64,000 bases of DNA, taken from NCBI GenBank assembly GCA_963730735.1, contig CAVSSX010000007.1, positions 1 to 64,000 on the forward strand, written 5' to 3'. Position 1 is the stretch's first letter, and every line of letters begins with the position of its first letter. Made by a program: the position numbers and the translations under genes. The notes beneath the pieces are model-generated. The model did no database searches. It was given only the letters and a program-made list of their open reading frames with translations, and was not told the origin of the DNA. This document shows, one piece after another, positions 10,027 through 18,325 of the stretch. The DNA is from CAVSSX01 sp963730735. Lineage in GTDB: Bacteria > Actinomycetota > Acidimicrobiia > Acidimicrobiales > RAAP-2.

Positions 10027-11807
10027 ATGCGCAACTTGCCGGAAATAGTGGAAGTGGACGACGCACGCTTGGAGGAAGTGCTGCGCCGCGTCGAGCAGGC
10101 GCTAGACGAGAAGGACGCCCAGTTGATTCGGGCGGTCTTTCAGTCGTACGCCTACGTGACCGAAATGGTGGAAGACAAGAACACTTCGATAAGGCGGCTG
10201 CGTCAGCTCTTTTTTGGCTCCCGCACGGAAAAGACCAAGACCGTGACGGCGGACGCAGCGGGCCAGTCCGAGACCGCTTCCCAGAATCCTCCCGCCGAAG
10301 AGCCCCAGTCCACGGCGAACGAAACGGCCGCCGACGACGCCGGCAACGACAAGAACGATGGCGAACCTGCCGCCCCGGGCCATGGGCGCAACGGCGCCGA
10401 CGCTTACCAGGGCGCCACGCGGATCGACGTGCGGCATCCGTCGCTCCAGGCCGGCGATTCCTGTCCCTCCTGCTGCGATGGCACGGTCTACGACAAGAGG
10501 CCCGGCGTGGTGGTGCGGATCATCGGGCAACCGCCGCTGGCGGCGAACATCTATCAGTTGCACAAGCTGCGTTGCCACCTGTGCGGCCAGGTGTTCACGG
10601 CTCCCGCACCGGGAGAAGCAGGGTGTCAAAAGTATGATGCCACGGCCGGCAGCATGATCGGCCTCCTCAAATATGGCAGCGGGCTTCCCTTCAATCGCCT
10701 CGAAGGCCTGCAGGGGAACCTGGAGGTTCCTCTGCCAGCCTCGACCCAGTGGGACATCGTCAGTGCGGTCGCGGAAAACCTGGCCCCGGCCTTCGAGGAG
10801 TTGATCCGGCAAGCGGCCCAGGGCGAGGTGCTGCACAACGATGACACCACCGTCAAGATCCTGGAGCTGATGGGGGAGGGCCGTTCGAAGATACTGGCCA
10901 GGGCAAGGGCGACGGCGCGGGCGAAGGAAACGATGCCGACCAGCGCACCGGGCTGTTCACGTCGGGCGTGGTGGCGCTGCGCGATGGCCACCAGGTGGCC
11001 CTGTTCTTCAGCGGTCCCCAGCACGCGGGGGAGAACCTGGCCGACGTGCTCGAGCATCGCGCCAAGGAATTGCCGCCGCCGATCCAGATGTGCGACGCCC
11101 TGTCGCGCAACTTGCCTGGCGAACTGCAGACGATCCTGGCCAACTGCCTGGCCCACGCCCGGCGGCAGTTCGTCGATGTCTACGATCGTTTTCCCGAGCA
11201 GTGCCGCTACCTTCTCGAAACGCTGGCCGTGGTCTATCGCAACGATGCCATCGCCCGGCAGCGTCAGCTTTCGCCCGAGGCGCGGCTCGCGTGGCATCAA
11301 CAAGAGAGCCAGCCGACGATGCAACAACTGCACGATTGGCTGAGGCGGCAATTCGACGACAAACTGACCGAGCCCAATTCGGCTCTCGGCGGCGCTATTC
11401 GCTACATGCTCAAGCATTGGGAGAAGCTGACGTTGTTCCTGCGCCAGGCCGGCGCCCCGCTGGACAACAACGTGTGCGAGCGCGCCTTGAAGAAGGCCAT
11501 CTTGCATCGCAAGAATGCTCTGTTCTACAAGACCCAGAACGGGGCCCGTGTCGGCGACCTGTTCATGAGCCTGATCTACACCTGCCAGTTGAACCAGGCC
11601 AACCCGTTCGACTACCTGACCCAGTTACAACGGCATGCCGACCAGCTCGCGGCCAGTCCCGCACGCTGGATGCCCTGGAACTACCGCGAAGCGTTGCTGA
11701 GCGAGTCGAGCGAACCATCGAAGGGAAAGTCCAACGGAGTCGAAGCATGGCGCGGCGCAAAACAACCAGACGGGCTCCAGCTCGGCCCGAGCCCACCGCG
11801 GAACTAG
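10027..11807 (+). CDS. tnpC: IS66 transposase TnpC, one frameshift
   Basis: The DDE transposase of the element, about 590 residues when repaired. It has an N-terminal leucine-rich helical part with RLRQLFFGSRTEKTK, a Cys zinc motif (CPSCC and CHLC), and the catalytic core: HNDDTTVKILELMGEGRSK, LANCLAHARRQFVDVYDRFP, and LDNNVCERALKKAILHRKNA with the Glu of the DDE triad. The C-terminus has MSLIYTCQLNQANPFDYLTQ and PWNYREAL. A frame change near 10895-10930 separates the two halves, which otherwise continue without loss. The last 60 bases overlap the passenger gene. Confidence 0.9.
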
Positions 11808-12334
11808 CTCGAACACTGGCCAGGCGCACCAAAAAGGAACTGGTGGACGTTCTCCTGGAATTGGTGCGCGCAGACCGTGGGGTTCTCCGGCAACTCACTG
11901 CCCGGTTTGGCGTGGCTGCTACTCCAGACGAACTGGTAGCCGCGACACATCAGGCCATCGTCGATGCGACCGACTTCGACGAGCGTGACATCAACCACAA
12001 CTTCGAGTACGACTACGAAGCCTACGCTGAAGTGAAACGAAACCTGAGCCGACTAATTGAGGCTGGGCAGTGGCGACAGGCAATGGATCTCTCGCTGGAA
12101 TTGATGAAGCAAGGTAGCTGCCAGGTCGAAATGAGCGACGAAGGCATGATGACTGAGGACATTGAGGACTGTTTGAGCGTAGTCATCGGCGCCTTCAAAC
12201 GGTGTGACCTACCTGTTGTCGAAATCCTGAGATGGTGCACGGCCATGCTCGACAGTGACCGGGTGGGATTCATCTCCCGCAAACCACTCGAAGCACTGCA
12301 AAAACGGCTCCACATCGATGCAGCCCACCCGTAA
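11747..12334 (+). CDS. IS66-associated passenger protein of unknown function
   Basis: Intact 195-residue frame inside the element, overlapping the end of tnpC in another frame. It starts with a basic tail (MARRKTTRRAPARPE), then has helical sequence with RTKKELVDVLLELVRADRGV, NHNFEYDYEAYAEVKRNLSR and DEGMMTEDIEDCLSVVIGAF. My recollection is that closely similar proteins occur in planctomycete IS66 copies and in proteins carrying SWIM zinc fingers, but I cannot check it. Its acidic, helical repeat-like composition suggests a protein-binding role. It is not needed for the basic IS66 mechanism, so it is cargo or a regulator. Confidence 0.65.
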   Translation: MARRKTTRRAPARPEPTAELARTLARRTKKELVDVLLELVRADRGVLRQLTARFGVAATPDELVAATHQAIVDATDFDERDINHNFEYDYEAYAEVKRNLSRLIEAGQWRQAMDLSLELMKQGSCQVEMSDEGMMTEDIEDCLSVVIGAFKRCDLPVVEILRWCTAMLDSDRVGFISRKPLEALQKRLHIDAAHP

Positions 12335-12440
12335 TGCTTCGCCCCTAGTCCCCCACATCTACCCAGGCCGCGCCCCCAACCCCTCCAACGACTGCCTGAC
12401 CCTGCCCAGCGTCCACTTGGGCCAGACCGGGGCAAGATTT

Positions 12441-12460
12441 TGCAGCCTGGCCGGAAGGAC
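12441..12460 (-). repeat. IS66 right terminal inverted repeat
   Basis: The complement reads GTCCTTCCGGCCAGGCTGCA, matching the left terminus at 16 of 20 positions. The sequence just outside keeps an open frame that would continue the interrupted gene. Confidence 0.6.
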
Positions 12461-12748
12461 ACGATTCTCGACCGTTCCGATAGGCCGGAACCAGGTGAGA
12501 GTGATGAATCAGTAAGAAATAAGCTGGCACGGAACGACAAATCAAGTTAGCCAGAACGCGCAACGTGTTGCGTTTTGGTTTCCCAACATTTTTTTCTCGC
12601 CTGGCTCACCTGACAAATCGGCCATTTTTATCCTGACAAGTTTGGCCATTTCGTTGCCCTGCTGTTTTGCCCCTTCTTGACTTTGTTCTACTCCGAGGGT
12701 CAGGCAAGCATTTCGCATGCCTGCAATTCTCTCTCGGAGGGTTCCATC
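12461..12748. other. Spacer between the IS66 element and the integrated element
   Basis: The first 55 bases extend an open frame (RFSTVPIGRNQVRVMNQ, stop at 12513-12515) that may be the displaced 3' end of the gene cut by IS66. The rest is AT-richer, with the near-palindrome CGCAACGTGTTGCG near 12558 and two similar stretches containing CTGACAA near 12608 and 12631. No gene is seen. The left boundary of the integrated element probably lies here, but I found no convincing attachment-site repeat. Confidence 0.4.
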
Positions 12749-12994
12749 GTGACCACCTCAACTAGTGCCGATTTGTCGGCCGGCCGGCATTCGGGCCGTT
12801 GGGACGAGCAACAGGCATTGATTGACGTGAATGCTGTTGCAAGCCTTCTAAATTGTTCGGCTCGCCATGTCTACCGCATGGCCGACGCCGGCAAGATTCC
12901 TGCACCCGTGCACGTTGGGGCGCTCGTCCGCTGGTCGCGGCAAGCTGTCCTCGATTGGATCGCCGGGGGCTGCAAGTCCTGCCGCAAATCCTAA
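12749..12994 (+). CDS. Excisionase-like helix-turn-helix protein
   Basis: Small DNA-binding protein of the excisionase/MerR-like HTH_17 type. The core is LIDVNAVASLLNCSARHVYR followed by MADAGKIPAPVHVG and VRWSRQAVLDWI, the standard winged-helix layout of Xis and AlpA-like proteins. I choose the GTG at 12749 because GGAGG stands eight bases upstream (12736-12740); a longer reading from further upstream is possible. It is the first gene of the integrated element, where such proteins direct excision or control the downstream genes. Confidence 0.8.
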   Translation: MTTSTSADLSAGRHSGRWDEQQALIDVNAVASLLNCSARHVYRMADAGKIPAPVHVGALVRWSRQAVLDWIAGGCKSCRKS

Positions 12995-13048
12995 CAACAA
13001 AGGCCGGCACGGTGGCAACCGCCCGGCCCATCAAATGGAGCATCACAA

Positions 13049-13540
13049 GTGGAAAATCGAAAGACTCTTACTCAGATTTTAAGTGGCGGGAGTGGCGGTA
13101 ACAATTGGATAAACAACAATTGGAATGACATTCCGCCCGCGCCCGACTTCGGCAGCCCAATCCCGCCCGGCAAGTACACTGCACACCTTAGAAAACTAGA
13201 ACTCTTCCAAGCCAAAAAAGGCACGCCCGGCGTGAAACTTCACTTCGAGATCATCGAAGGCGAGCATAAGGGCCGTCTTGCATGGCATGACGTTTGGCTG
13301 ACGGAGGCCGCGAAGCGACAGACCGTGCGCGACCTGGGAAAACTTGGCATCGCCAACACGGCGAAGCTCGAAGCACCGATACCGCGTTGGATTCGCTGCC
13401 TCATTACGTTGGTTGTGGGAAAGTCTGATCTTGGCGTTGAATTCAATCGCGTTCGCACATTCGAAGTAGTTGGTATCGACAAGCCCGAAACCGACTCCTT
13501 TGCCACCGATCCCGACCAGGAAGGGGGGCCGACCGCATGA
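13049..13540 (+). CDS. DUF669-like phage-type protein
   Basis: Intact 163 residues from a GTG start. The N-terminal low-complexity part (GGSGGNNWINNNWND) precedes PPGKYTAHLRKLELFQAKKG and a beta-rich body with LHFEIIEGEHKGRLAWHDVW. This arrangement matches DUF669 proteins, found next to recombination and primase genes in phages and often thought to bind single-stranded DNA; the binding role is inference. The stop codon overlaps the primase ATG (ATGA at 13537-13540), which indicates coupled expression. Confidence 0.7.
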   Translation: MENRKTLTQILSGGSGGNNWINNNWNDIPPAPDFGSPIPPGKYTAHLRKLELFQAKKGTPGVKLHFEIIEGEHKGRLAWHDVWLTEAAKRQTVRDLGKLGIANTAKLEAPIPRWIRCLITLVVGKSDLGVEFNRVRTFEVVGIDKPETDSFATDPDQEGGPTA

Positions 13541-14716
13541 ACGCCTTCCCCTGGGGCTTTCGCATCTTGGGGCCGACTACGGAAAATCGACGACTGGTAA
13601 ACGCCGCCGCCGCGTTCCGTGGATATGCGACCCTCGACCAACGGGCCGATGTTACACGCGAAGCCTATCTATCTGCCTTCACATTCACCACGGACTTCAA
13701 GCGACTGCTCCACGACGCCGGCTCTTGCAAAGGTTTCACGGGCACTGTTGGTCAGCCTGGTTGTGGTTCGACATCGACCGCGCCGACGACCTTCAACGCG
13801 CCTTGAGTGACGCCGGCCGGTTGGCTTCTGGGCTGGTCGAACGCTATCGACTCGACGATGGTGCATTGCTTTTGTTCTTTTCAGGGCGAAAGGGTTTCAT
13901 GTCGGATTGCCGACGTCGATTTTTCAACCTGAACCCTCACCGCAATTTCACCTAACCGCCCGGTGCTTTGCGGAACTCCATGCCGCCCGGTGCGGTATCG
14001 CCATCGACAGCGGAGTCTACGACCGCGTTTGCGCATTTCGCGCTCCAAACAGCCGACACCCGAAAACGGGACTGCACAGCGCGGCTGAGTTATGAAGAAT
14101 TGCTTGGGCTGTCACTCGACAGAATCTTGCAACTGGCGCAGGAACCGGCCGCTTTCGAGCTGCCGACACCGCCTGGGCAGAATGACCAAGCGACAGCCGA
14201 CTGGCGCGAGGCGTTAGACGTTGTTGAAAGGGAAGCCGAAGGGAAGGCACAACGGCGAGCATCCGTAGCCAACGGCCGCCGAGATTGAACAAACAAACGC
14301 TGGCATTCATCCGTGAAGGGGCCAGCGAAAGGGGACCGTCATCGAGTGCTATTTCCGCCGCCGCGAACCTGGGAGAATTCGATTGCCCGCCGGCGTTGGC
14401 CCATGCCTTGCTATCCGAATCTGCGCTGGATTGTGGGCTGTCACCTTCTGACGTCGCCGGCAAATTGAATGCGGTCTGCAACTCAGGGGCGAGGGCTCGA
14501 CCGCGACGGGGAACCCGACGCCGGCCGATTCAACGCCGAACCCTTCGGCTTTCTCTCACACACCGCCGCCGGACCTGCGCGGAGCAATTGGCCAAGCTCT
14601 GGGCACGAACGCCGCCGCCAAACGCCGGGGATGCCTGGGAACCGCCGGCCAATGCACTAACCGAACCCGACCTCGACTTCAATTCGGCGGACTTGGAGAA
14701 AGGGGGCGGGACATGA
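13537..14716 (+). CDS. Archaeo-eukaryotic-type DNA primase (AEP), frameshifted
   Basis: About 390 residues when repaired. The catalytic signature is visible across frames: LWFDIDRADDL (motif I, two Asp), LFFSGRKGFHVGLP (motif II with the SxK/GFH loop, split by a shift near 13895), and IDSGVYDRVCAFRAPNSRHP followed by KTGL (motif III region). The C-terminal part has LAFIREGASE and EFDCPPALAHALLSESALDC, like the helical PriCT-type tail of mobile-element primases. Shifts lie near 13745, 13895, 14065, 14330 and 14480. It would prime, and perhaps extend, replication of the element. It overlaps the helicase gene by ATGA. Confidence 0.8.
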
Positions 14717-15648
14717 ATGCGAATTATCAAAGTGCCGCTGACCTGCTCGCCGGCTGGCGGGACGACGTTCTTTCAGGAACGCCGCCGACGCTTTACCCTG
14801 TCGGGGCTGGCGACCTCGCGCAGCTCGAAATCGGCCGGGACTGGTCAGTTTGATTGGAGGAGCGCCGGGGCCGGGAAAACCGCGTTTACCATGCAACTGC
14901 TCGTTGACGCCCTGCGATTGACGCCCGACCTTCGGGCTGTTGTCTGCAATGTGGAAATGCCGCCCAGTATCCTGCTCGACAGGCAACTGGCTCGACTTTC
15001 CGGCATCGACTTGACGCTGATCCGGCACCGCCGATTAGGGGCCGAGCACGCCGATAGACTCGACCAGGCGATGAATACGCTGGAACACGTTGCCGACCGG
15101 CTGGCGTTCGTGCGATCACCCTTCGACCTCGCCAACGTCGCCGCGACCGCCGATGCCTTCGACGCCCAACTGATTTTGCTTGATTACATCCAAAGAATTC
15201 CGCCGCCGGGCGAGCACGGGGACAAGCGCGGGGCCGTCGATGCGTCAATGAACTATCTGCGCGAATTTGCTGACAACGGCGTGGCAATGATGGTCGTTTC
15301 GGCTGTCGGCCGGGGAAAGGATAGCAAGGGGCGTTCTTCTTACTCGGAGGGGCTGAGTCTAGCGAGTTTCCGCGAAAGCTCGGAGCTGGAATTCGGGGCA
15401 GACGACGCCTTCATCCTGACGCCTGACAAGAGCGACGACGGGCCGGCTGCAACCGTTACTTTGCGACATCTCAAGAGCCGGCACGGGGAAGCCCGCGACC
15501 TCATCTTGGCATTCGACCACAAGCTGCAGCGCTTCGAATCGATCGCGCACCAGGCGACGCCGGCCGACAAGGGCAAGCTATCGGCAGCACTGGCGGACCT
15601 ATGGAACCGATCCCGCCAGCCGACGACGGGGAAGGCGAGGACGAATGA
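14713..15648 (+). CDS. DnaB-like replicative helicase (RecA-fold ATPase), frameshifted
   Basis: About 310 residues: only the ATPase half of a DnaB protein. Walker A appears as GAPGAGKTAFTMQLL near 14865 after a frame change. Walker B is LILLDYIQRIPP, with the DYxQ typical of DnaB, and SSELEFGADDAFIL and LRHLKSRHGE are later motifs. The lower half of DnaB that binds primase is absent, as in several mobile-element helicases. A second frame change near 15600 is inferred because the alternative frame ends DDGEGEDE with its TGA overlapping the next ATG (15645-15648), the coupling seen throughout this module. Confidence 0.8.
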
Positions 15649-16061
15649 ACTCGCCACACATTCTGAGAGTAGGCGAAGAACCGCCGCCGATGGAACCCGA
15701 CCCGCCGCGACCGCCACCGGGAAAGAGAAGCAATGCGAAGGGGAAGGCACGAGATCGGTTCGCCGTCCTCAATGCGTTTGTCGACTTCACGATGGCGGAC
15801 CTCACACGGGCGGAGATTGTCGTCTGGCTGATCCTTTACCGCGACACCAAAGAGGGCACGGCAGAGACGTCTGTAACCGACATTGCGCGGCGAGCAGGTT
15901 GCAATCGAACGTCCGTTTTTCGCGCCCTGCTCCGACTGCAAGAGCGGGGCTTGGTCAAGATCGTATTCCGTGGCGGATTAGGCGCGGCCTTTCCCGCTAT
16001 CGCATTCGAGCACTGGAGAAAAACGGCTGATGGTGGCATCCACGCAACATGCAAGTGGTAG
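15645..16061 (+). CDS. Winged-helix DNA-binding protein
   Basis: Intact, 138 residues. A proline-rich leader (VGEEPPPMEPDPPRPPPGKR) precedes a winged-helix domain: MADLTRAEIVVWLILYRDTK, then SVTDIARRAGCNRTSVFRAL and LQERGLVKIVF. This is the layout of MarR/RepA-type proteins that sense or bind DNA. Being directly coupled to the helicase gene, it may be a replication initiator or helicase loader for the element, or a regulator; the sequence alone does not decide. It ends about 70 bases before a terminator. Confidence 0.7.
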   Translation: MNSPHILRVGEEPPPMEPDPPRPPPGKRSNAKGKARDRFAVLNAFVDFTMADLTRAEIVVWLILYRDTKEGTAETSVTDIARRAGCNRTSVFRALLRLQERGLVKIVFRGGLGAAFPAIAFEHWRKTADGGIHATCKW

Positions 16062-16128
16062 CACTGATGCAACGTGCCTGGTGGCATTTCGCGCCTTTTC
16101 CCGTATGCTCGTACGCCACCCATCCCAT

Positions 16129-16157
16129 AAGGGACCAGAAAGAGCGGTCCCCTTTTT
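16129..16157 (+). terminator. Intrinsic terminator after the replication module
   Basis: GGGACC (16131-16136) and GGTCCC (16146-16151) form a stem with a nine-base loop, followed by CTTTTT. It separates the replication genes from the XRE and recombinase genes. Confidence 0.55.
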
Positions 16158-16238
16158 GACGGGGCCGCTCAAGAACAGCAACAAGGCTCGCCGGCAAGGA
16201 TTGACGGAGCCGATGGTATGGGATAACTTACACATACC

Positions 16239-16469
16239 ATGAAGGCAGACGACCAATCCGAACCCATTGCCGGCTTGCTTAGAGAAACGATTCGCGCCGC
16301 CGTCGATAGCGGGCGGACGAATTACAAAAAATTAGAGCGCGAAACTGGCCTAGCCCGGGCCTCAATCATGCGGTTCGTCCGCGGAACACAATCTCTCAGG
16401 CTCGACATGGCCGACAGACTGGCCGATCATTTCGGGCTTGAGCTGCGACCGAAGCGAAAGGGTAAGTGA
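16239..16469 (+). CDS. Small XRE-like regulator
   Basis: Intact 76-residue helix-turn-helix protein. LERETGLARASIMRFVRGTQ is the recognition unit and LRLDMADRLADHFGLEL completes the five-helix fold, ending in a basic KRKGK tail. The stop codon overlaps the recombinase ATG (TGATG at 16467-16471). Such a gene directly before an integrase is usual in planctomycete integrated elements, and it probably controls integrase expression. Confidence 0.8.
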   Translation: MKADDQSEPIAGLLRETIRAAVDSGRTNYKKLERETGLARASIMRFVRGTQSLRLDMADRLADHFGLELRPKRKGK

Positions 16470-17920
16470 TGGGGACCGTATTCAAGCCGACGACCTACAA
16501 GAACATTCCCGAAGGTGCGGAACTCTTCACCCGTAAAGGCGAACGCTTTGCCCGCTGGAAAGACAAACGGGGCAAGCCACGTTCAGCTAAGGTGGTGCGC
16601 GTCGCGAGGGCAAACGGGCCGGGCAGGAACGGCTCGAAGTGGAATCCAAGACTTGGTTCGCCAAATACCGCGACGGAAACCGCTTGGTGCAAATCGTTCC
16701 GACTGGCTGCCGCGACGAAACCGCCGCCCGCCAGATTCTTGCCGACTTGGAACGTCGAGCCGAGAAAGTGCGGTCCGGTATTCTGACCGGGGCGGAAGCA
16801 TGCGTTGCGACTCATCAGGATAAACCGCTCGCCGCCCATTTCGACGCCTTCGACGCTAGCATGGAAGCCCGGGGCATATCCGAGATTCACCGTTCATACA
16901 CTCGCCGCTACTTGGATCGGCTGGCCAATGAATGCGGATTCGGCCGGCTGGCCGACCTGAACCGCGACGCCTTGGAAAAGTGGCTCGCCGGCCGGTCCGC
17001 CGCTGGCGTGGGGCAAAGGCACGCAATGCCTACCGCGGGGCGCTGACGTCTTTCTGCAATTGGTGCATCGAAACCAATCGGTTGGTCAGCAATCCCGTGG
17101 CCAAGGTTTCCAAGGCCGACGAAAAGGCCGACCGCCGACGTTTCGCCGGTCGATGGATGAGAGCGAGCTGATTCGCTTGCTCGACGTCGCCAGCAAACGG
17201 CCCTTGCTCGAAGCTTTGACCGTCCGCAAGGGACCGCGGGCGGGCGAACAATATGCCAAGGTGCGGGACGAAGTGCGCGAACGGCTCGAAGCCTTCGGGC
17301 GCGAGCGAGCCTTGATTTACAAGACGCTGGTTTTGACCGGACTGCGAAAAGGCGAACTGGCTTCCCTCACCGCTGGGCAACTCTACCTCGACGGACCGGT
17401 CCCCTATGCCGCCCTCGCCGCCCGCGACGAAAAGAACCGCGAAGGCAACGACATCGCCCTTACGCGACGACCTGGCGGCCGACCTTGCCCAATGGCTCGC
17501 CTACAAGCTCGAAGCTGCCCAAACGGAAGCCAGACGCCTTGGCGAGCCGATCCCGGCGCGACTACCAGGCGAAACGCCCGTTTTCAACCTGCCGGCCGGC
17601 CTACTGCGGATTCTCAATCGCGACATGCGGCTGGCCGGGATCCCCAAGCGCGACGAGCGGGGCCGGACGCTCGACTTGCACGCCCTGCGTACAACCTTTG
17701 GCACCCTGATGAGCCGGGGCGGAGTGGCACCACGAACGGCACAAGCTGCGATGCGTCATTCCGACATCAGGCTGACTATGGGGGTTTACACCGACCCGAA
17801 ACTGCTCGACGTTCGCGGGCGCTCGACGCACTGCCTTCTCTGCCGCTCGCCGGAGTGGCTGCCGAGAGCGCAAAGCTAACTGGCACAATGGGAGAGGGGC
17901 CGCGCAGTCTATACTCCTGA
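16469..17920 (+). CDS. Tyrosine recombinase/integrase, frameshifted
   Basis: About 480 residues when repaired. The N-terminal DNA-binding parts include FARWKDKRGKPRSA and SYTRRYLDRLANECGFGRL. The catalytic domain shows TGLRKGELASLT (first Arg), AARDEKNREGNDI (Lys), LHALRTTFGTLMSRGG (HxxR), AAMRHSDIRLTMGVYTDPKL (second His and the Tyr nucleophile). Shifts occur near 16605, 17020, 17150, 17460 and 17815. The frame open to 17920 gives the C-terminus ALDALPSLPLAGV and onward, better than the shorter stop at 17879. It would insert and excise the element, probably at the neighbouring tRNA gene. Confidence 0.85.
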
Positions 17921-18035
17921 CTATTCGGAACGCTGATAAACGAGTACAAACCCTGTCAAATGCTGACAAAACGTACACTTCTGGAGGATGGTACACACCA
18001 CAACGGGCGAATTGACGTAACGTCATGCAGTGCCA

Positions 18036-18073
18036 ACAAAAAAGACCCGCTGACAAGCCTTGTCAGCAGGGTC
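18036..18073 (-). terminator. Intrinsic terminator of tRNA-Pro
   Basis: On the minus strand GACCCTGCTGACAAG and CTTGTCAGCGGGTC pair almost completely around a single-base loop centre, followed by TTTTTTG. It lies just past the 3' end of the tRNA, between it and the recombinase gene. Confidence 0.8.
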
Positions 18074-18080
18074 CATCAAG

Positions 18081-18155
18081 TCGGGGCAAGAGGATTCGAA
18101 CCTCCGACCTCACGGTCCCGAACCGTGCGCTCTAGCCAAACTGAGCTATGCCCCG
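18081..18155 (-). tRNA. tRNA-Pro (anticodon CGG)
   Basis: Read on the minus strand: acceptor CGGGGCA pairs with TGCCCCG, D arm GCTC/GAGC, anticodon stem CACGG/CCGTG around loop TTCGGGA (anticodon CGG), five-base variable loop, T arm GGAGG-TTCGAAT-CCTCT. The C1-G72 start is typical of bacterial proline tRNAs. The 3' CCA is not encoded. Its 3' side faces the integrase gene, making it the likely integration target. Confidence 0.95.
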
Positions 18156-18325
18156 AGTTGTTGACTCTCCCGCTTCCGGGAGCCCAACAATTCCAGTAAT
18201 CGTAGTTGCCCCACTCCTTTTGTCAATCGCAAGCGGCTTGACCTGGACACCCCTTTTCAGAAGAGGTAAAACCCGCATCCCTCTGTTTGCGTGCGGCAGG
18301 AAGCCGCGTCTTGGAGTATCTTCAG

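Larger units (their letters stand above)
9061..12460 (+). mobile_element. IS66-family insertion element with passenger gene
   Basis: The element holds the three standard IS66 genes (tnpA, tnpB, tnpC) in order plus a downstream passenger gene. I place its ends by an imperfect terminal inverted repeat. The left end begins GTCCTTCCGGTAAGCCTGCC at 9061, and the complement of the right end begins GTCCTTCCGGCCAGGCTGCA at 12460; 16 of 20 positions match and the first ten are identical. Many IS66 ends start GTAAGC, which occurs here nine bases inside the left end, so the true tip may differ slightly. The eight bases outside each end do not match, so no target duplication is visible. Confidence 0.8.
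12749..17920 (+). mobile_element. Compact integrated genetic element with primase, helicase and tyrosine recombinase
   Basis: Seven same-strand genes, several overlapping by ATGA or TGATG, form one module: excisionase-like protein, DUF669-like protein, archaeo-eukaryotic primase, DnaB-like helicase, winged-helix protein, XRE regulator, tyrosine recombinase. The recombinase gene ends 160 bases from tRNA-Pro(CGG), a usual integration target. No capsid, terminase, relaxase or conjugation gene is visible, so the element looks like a satellite or a cryptic integrative plasmid. The boundaries are given as the outer genes; the true ends may reach into 12461-12748 and to 18155. Confidence 0.75.

Noticed and set aside
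12428..12437. CGGGGCAAGA as a left attachment site matching the tRNA-Pro 3' end (18082-18091)
   Set aside because: Only 10 bases match and they lie inside the IS66 right end, where similar sequence is expected. Too short to support an attachment site.
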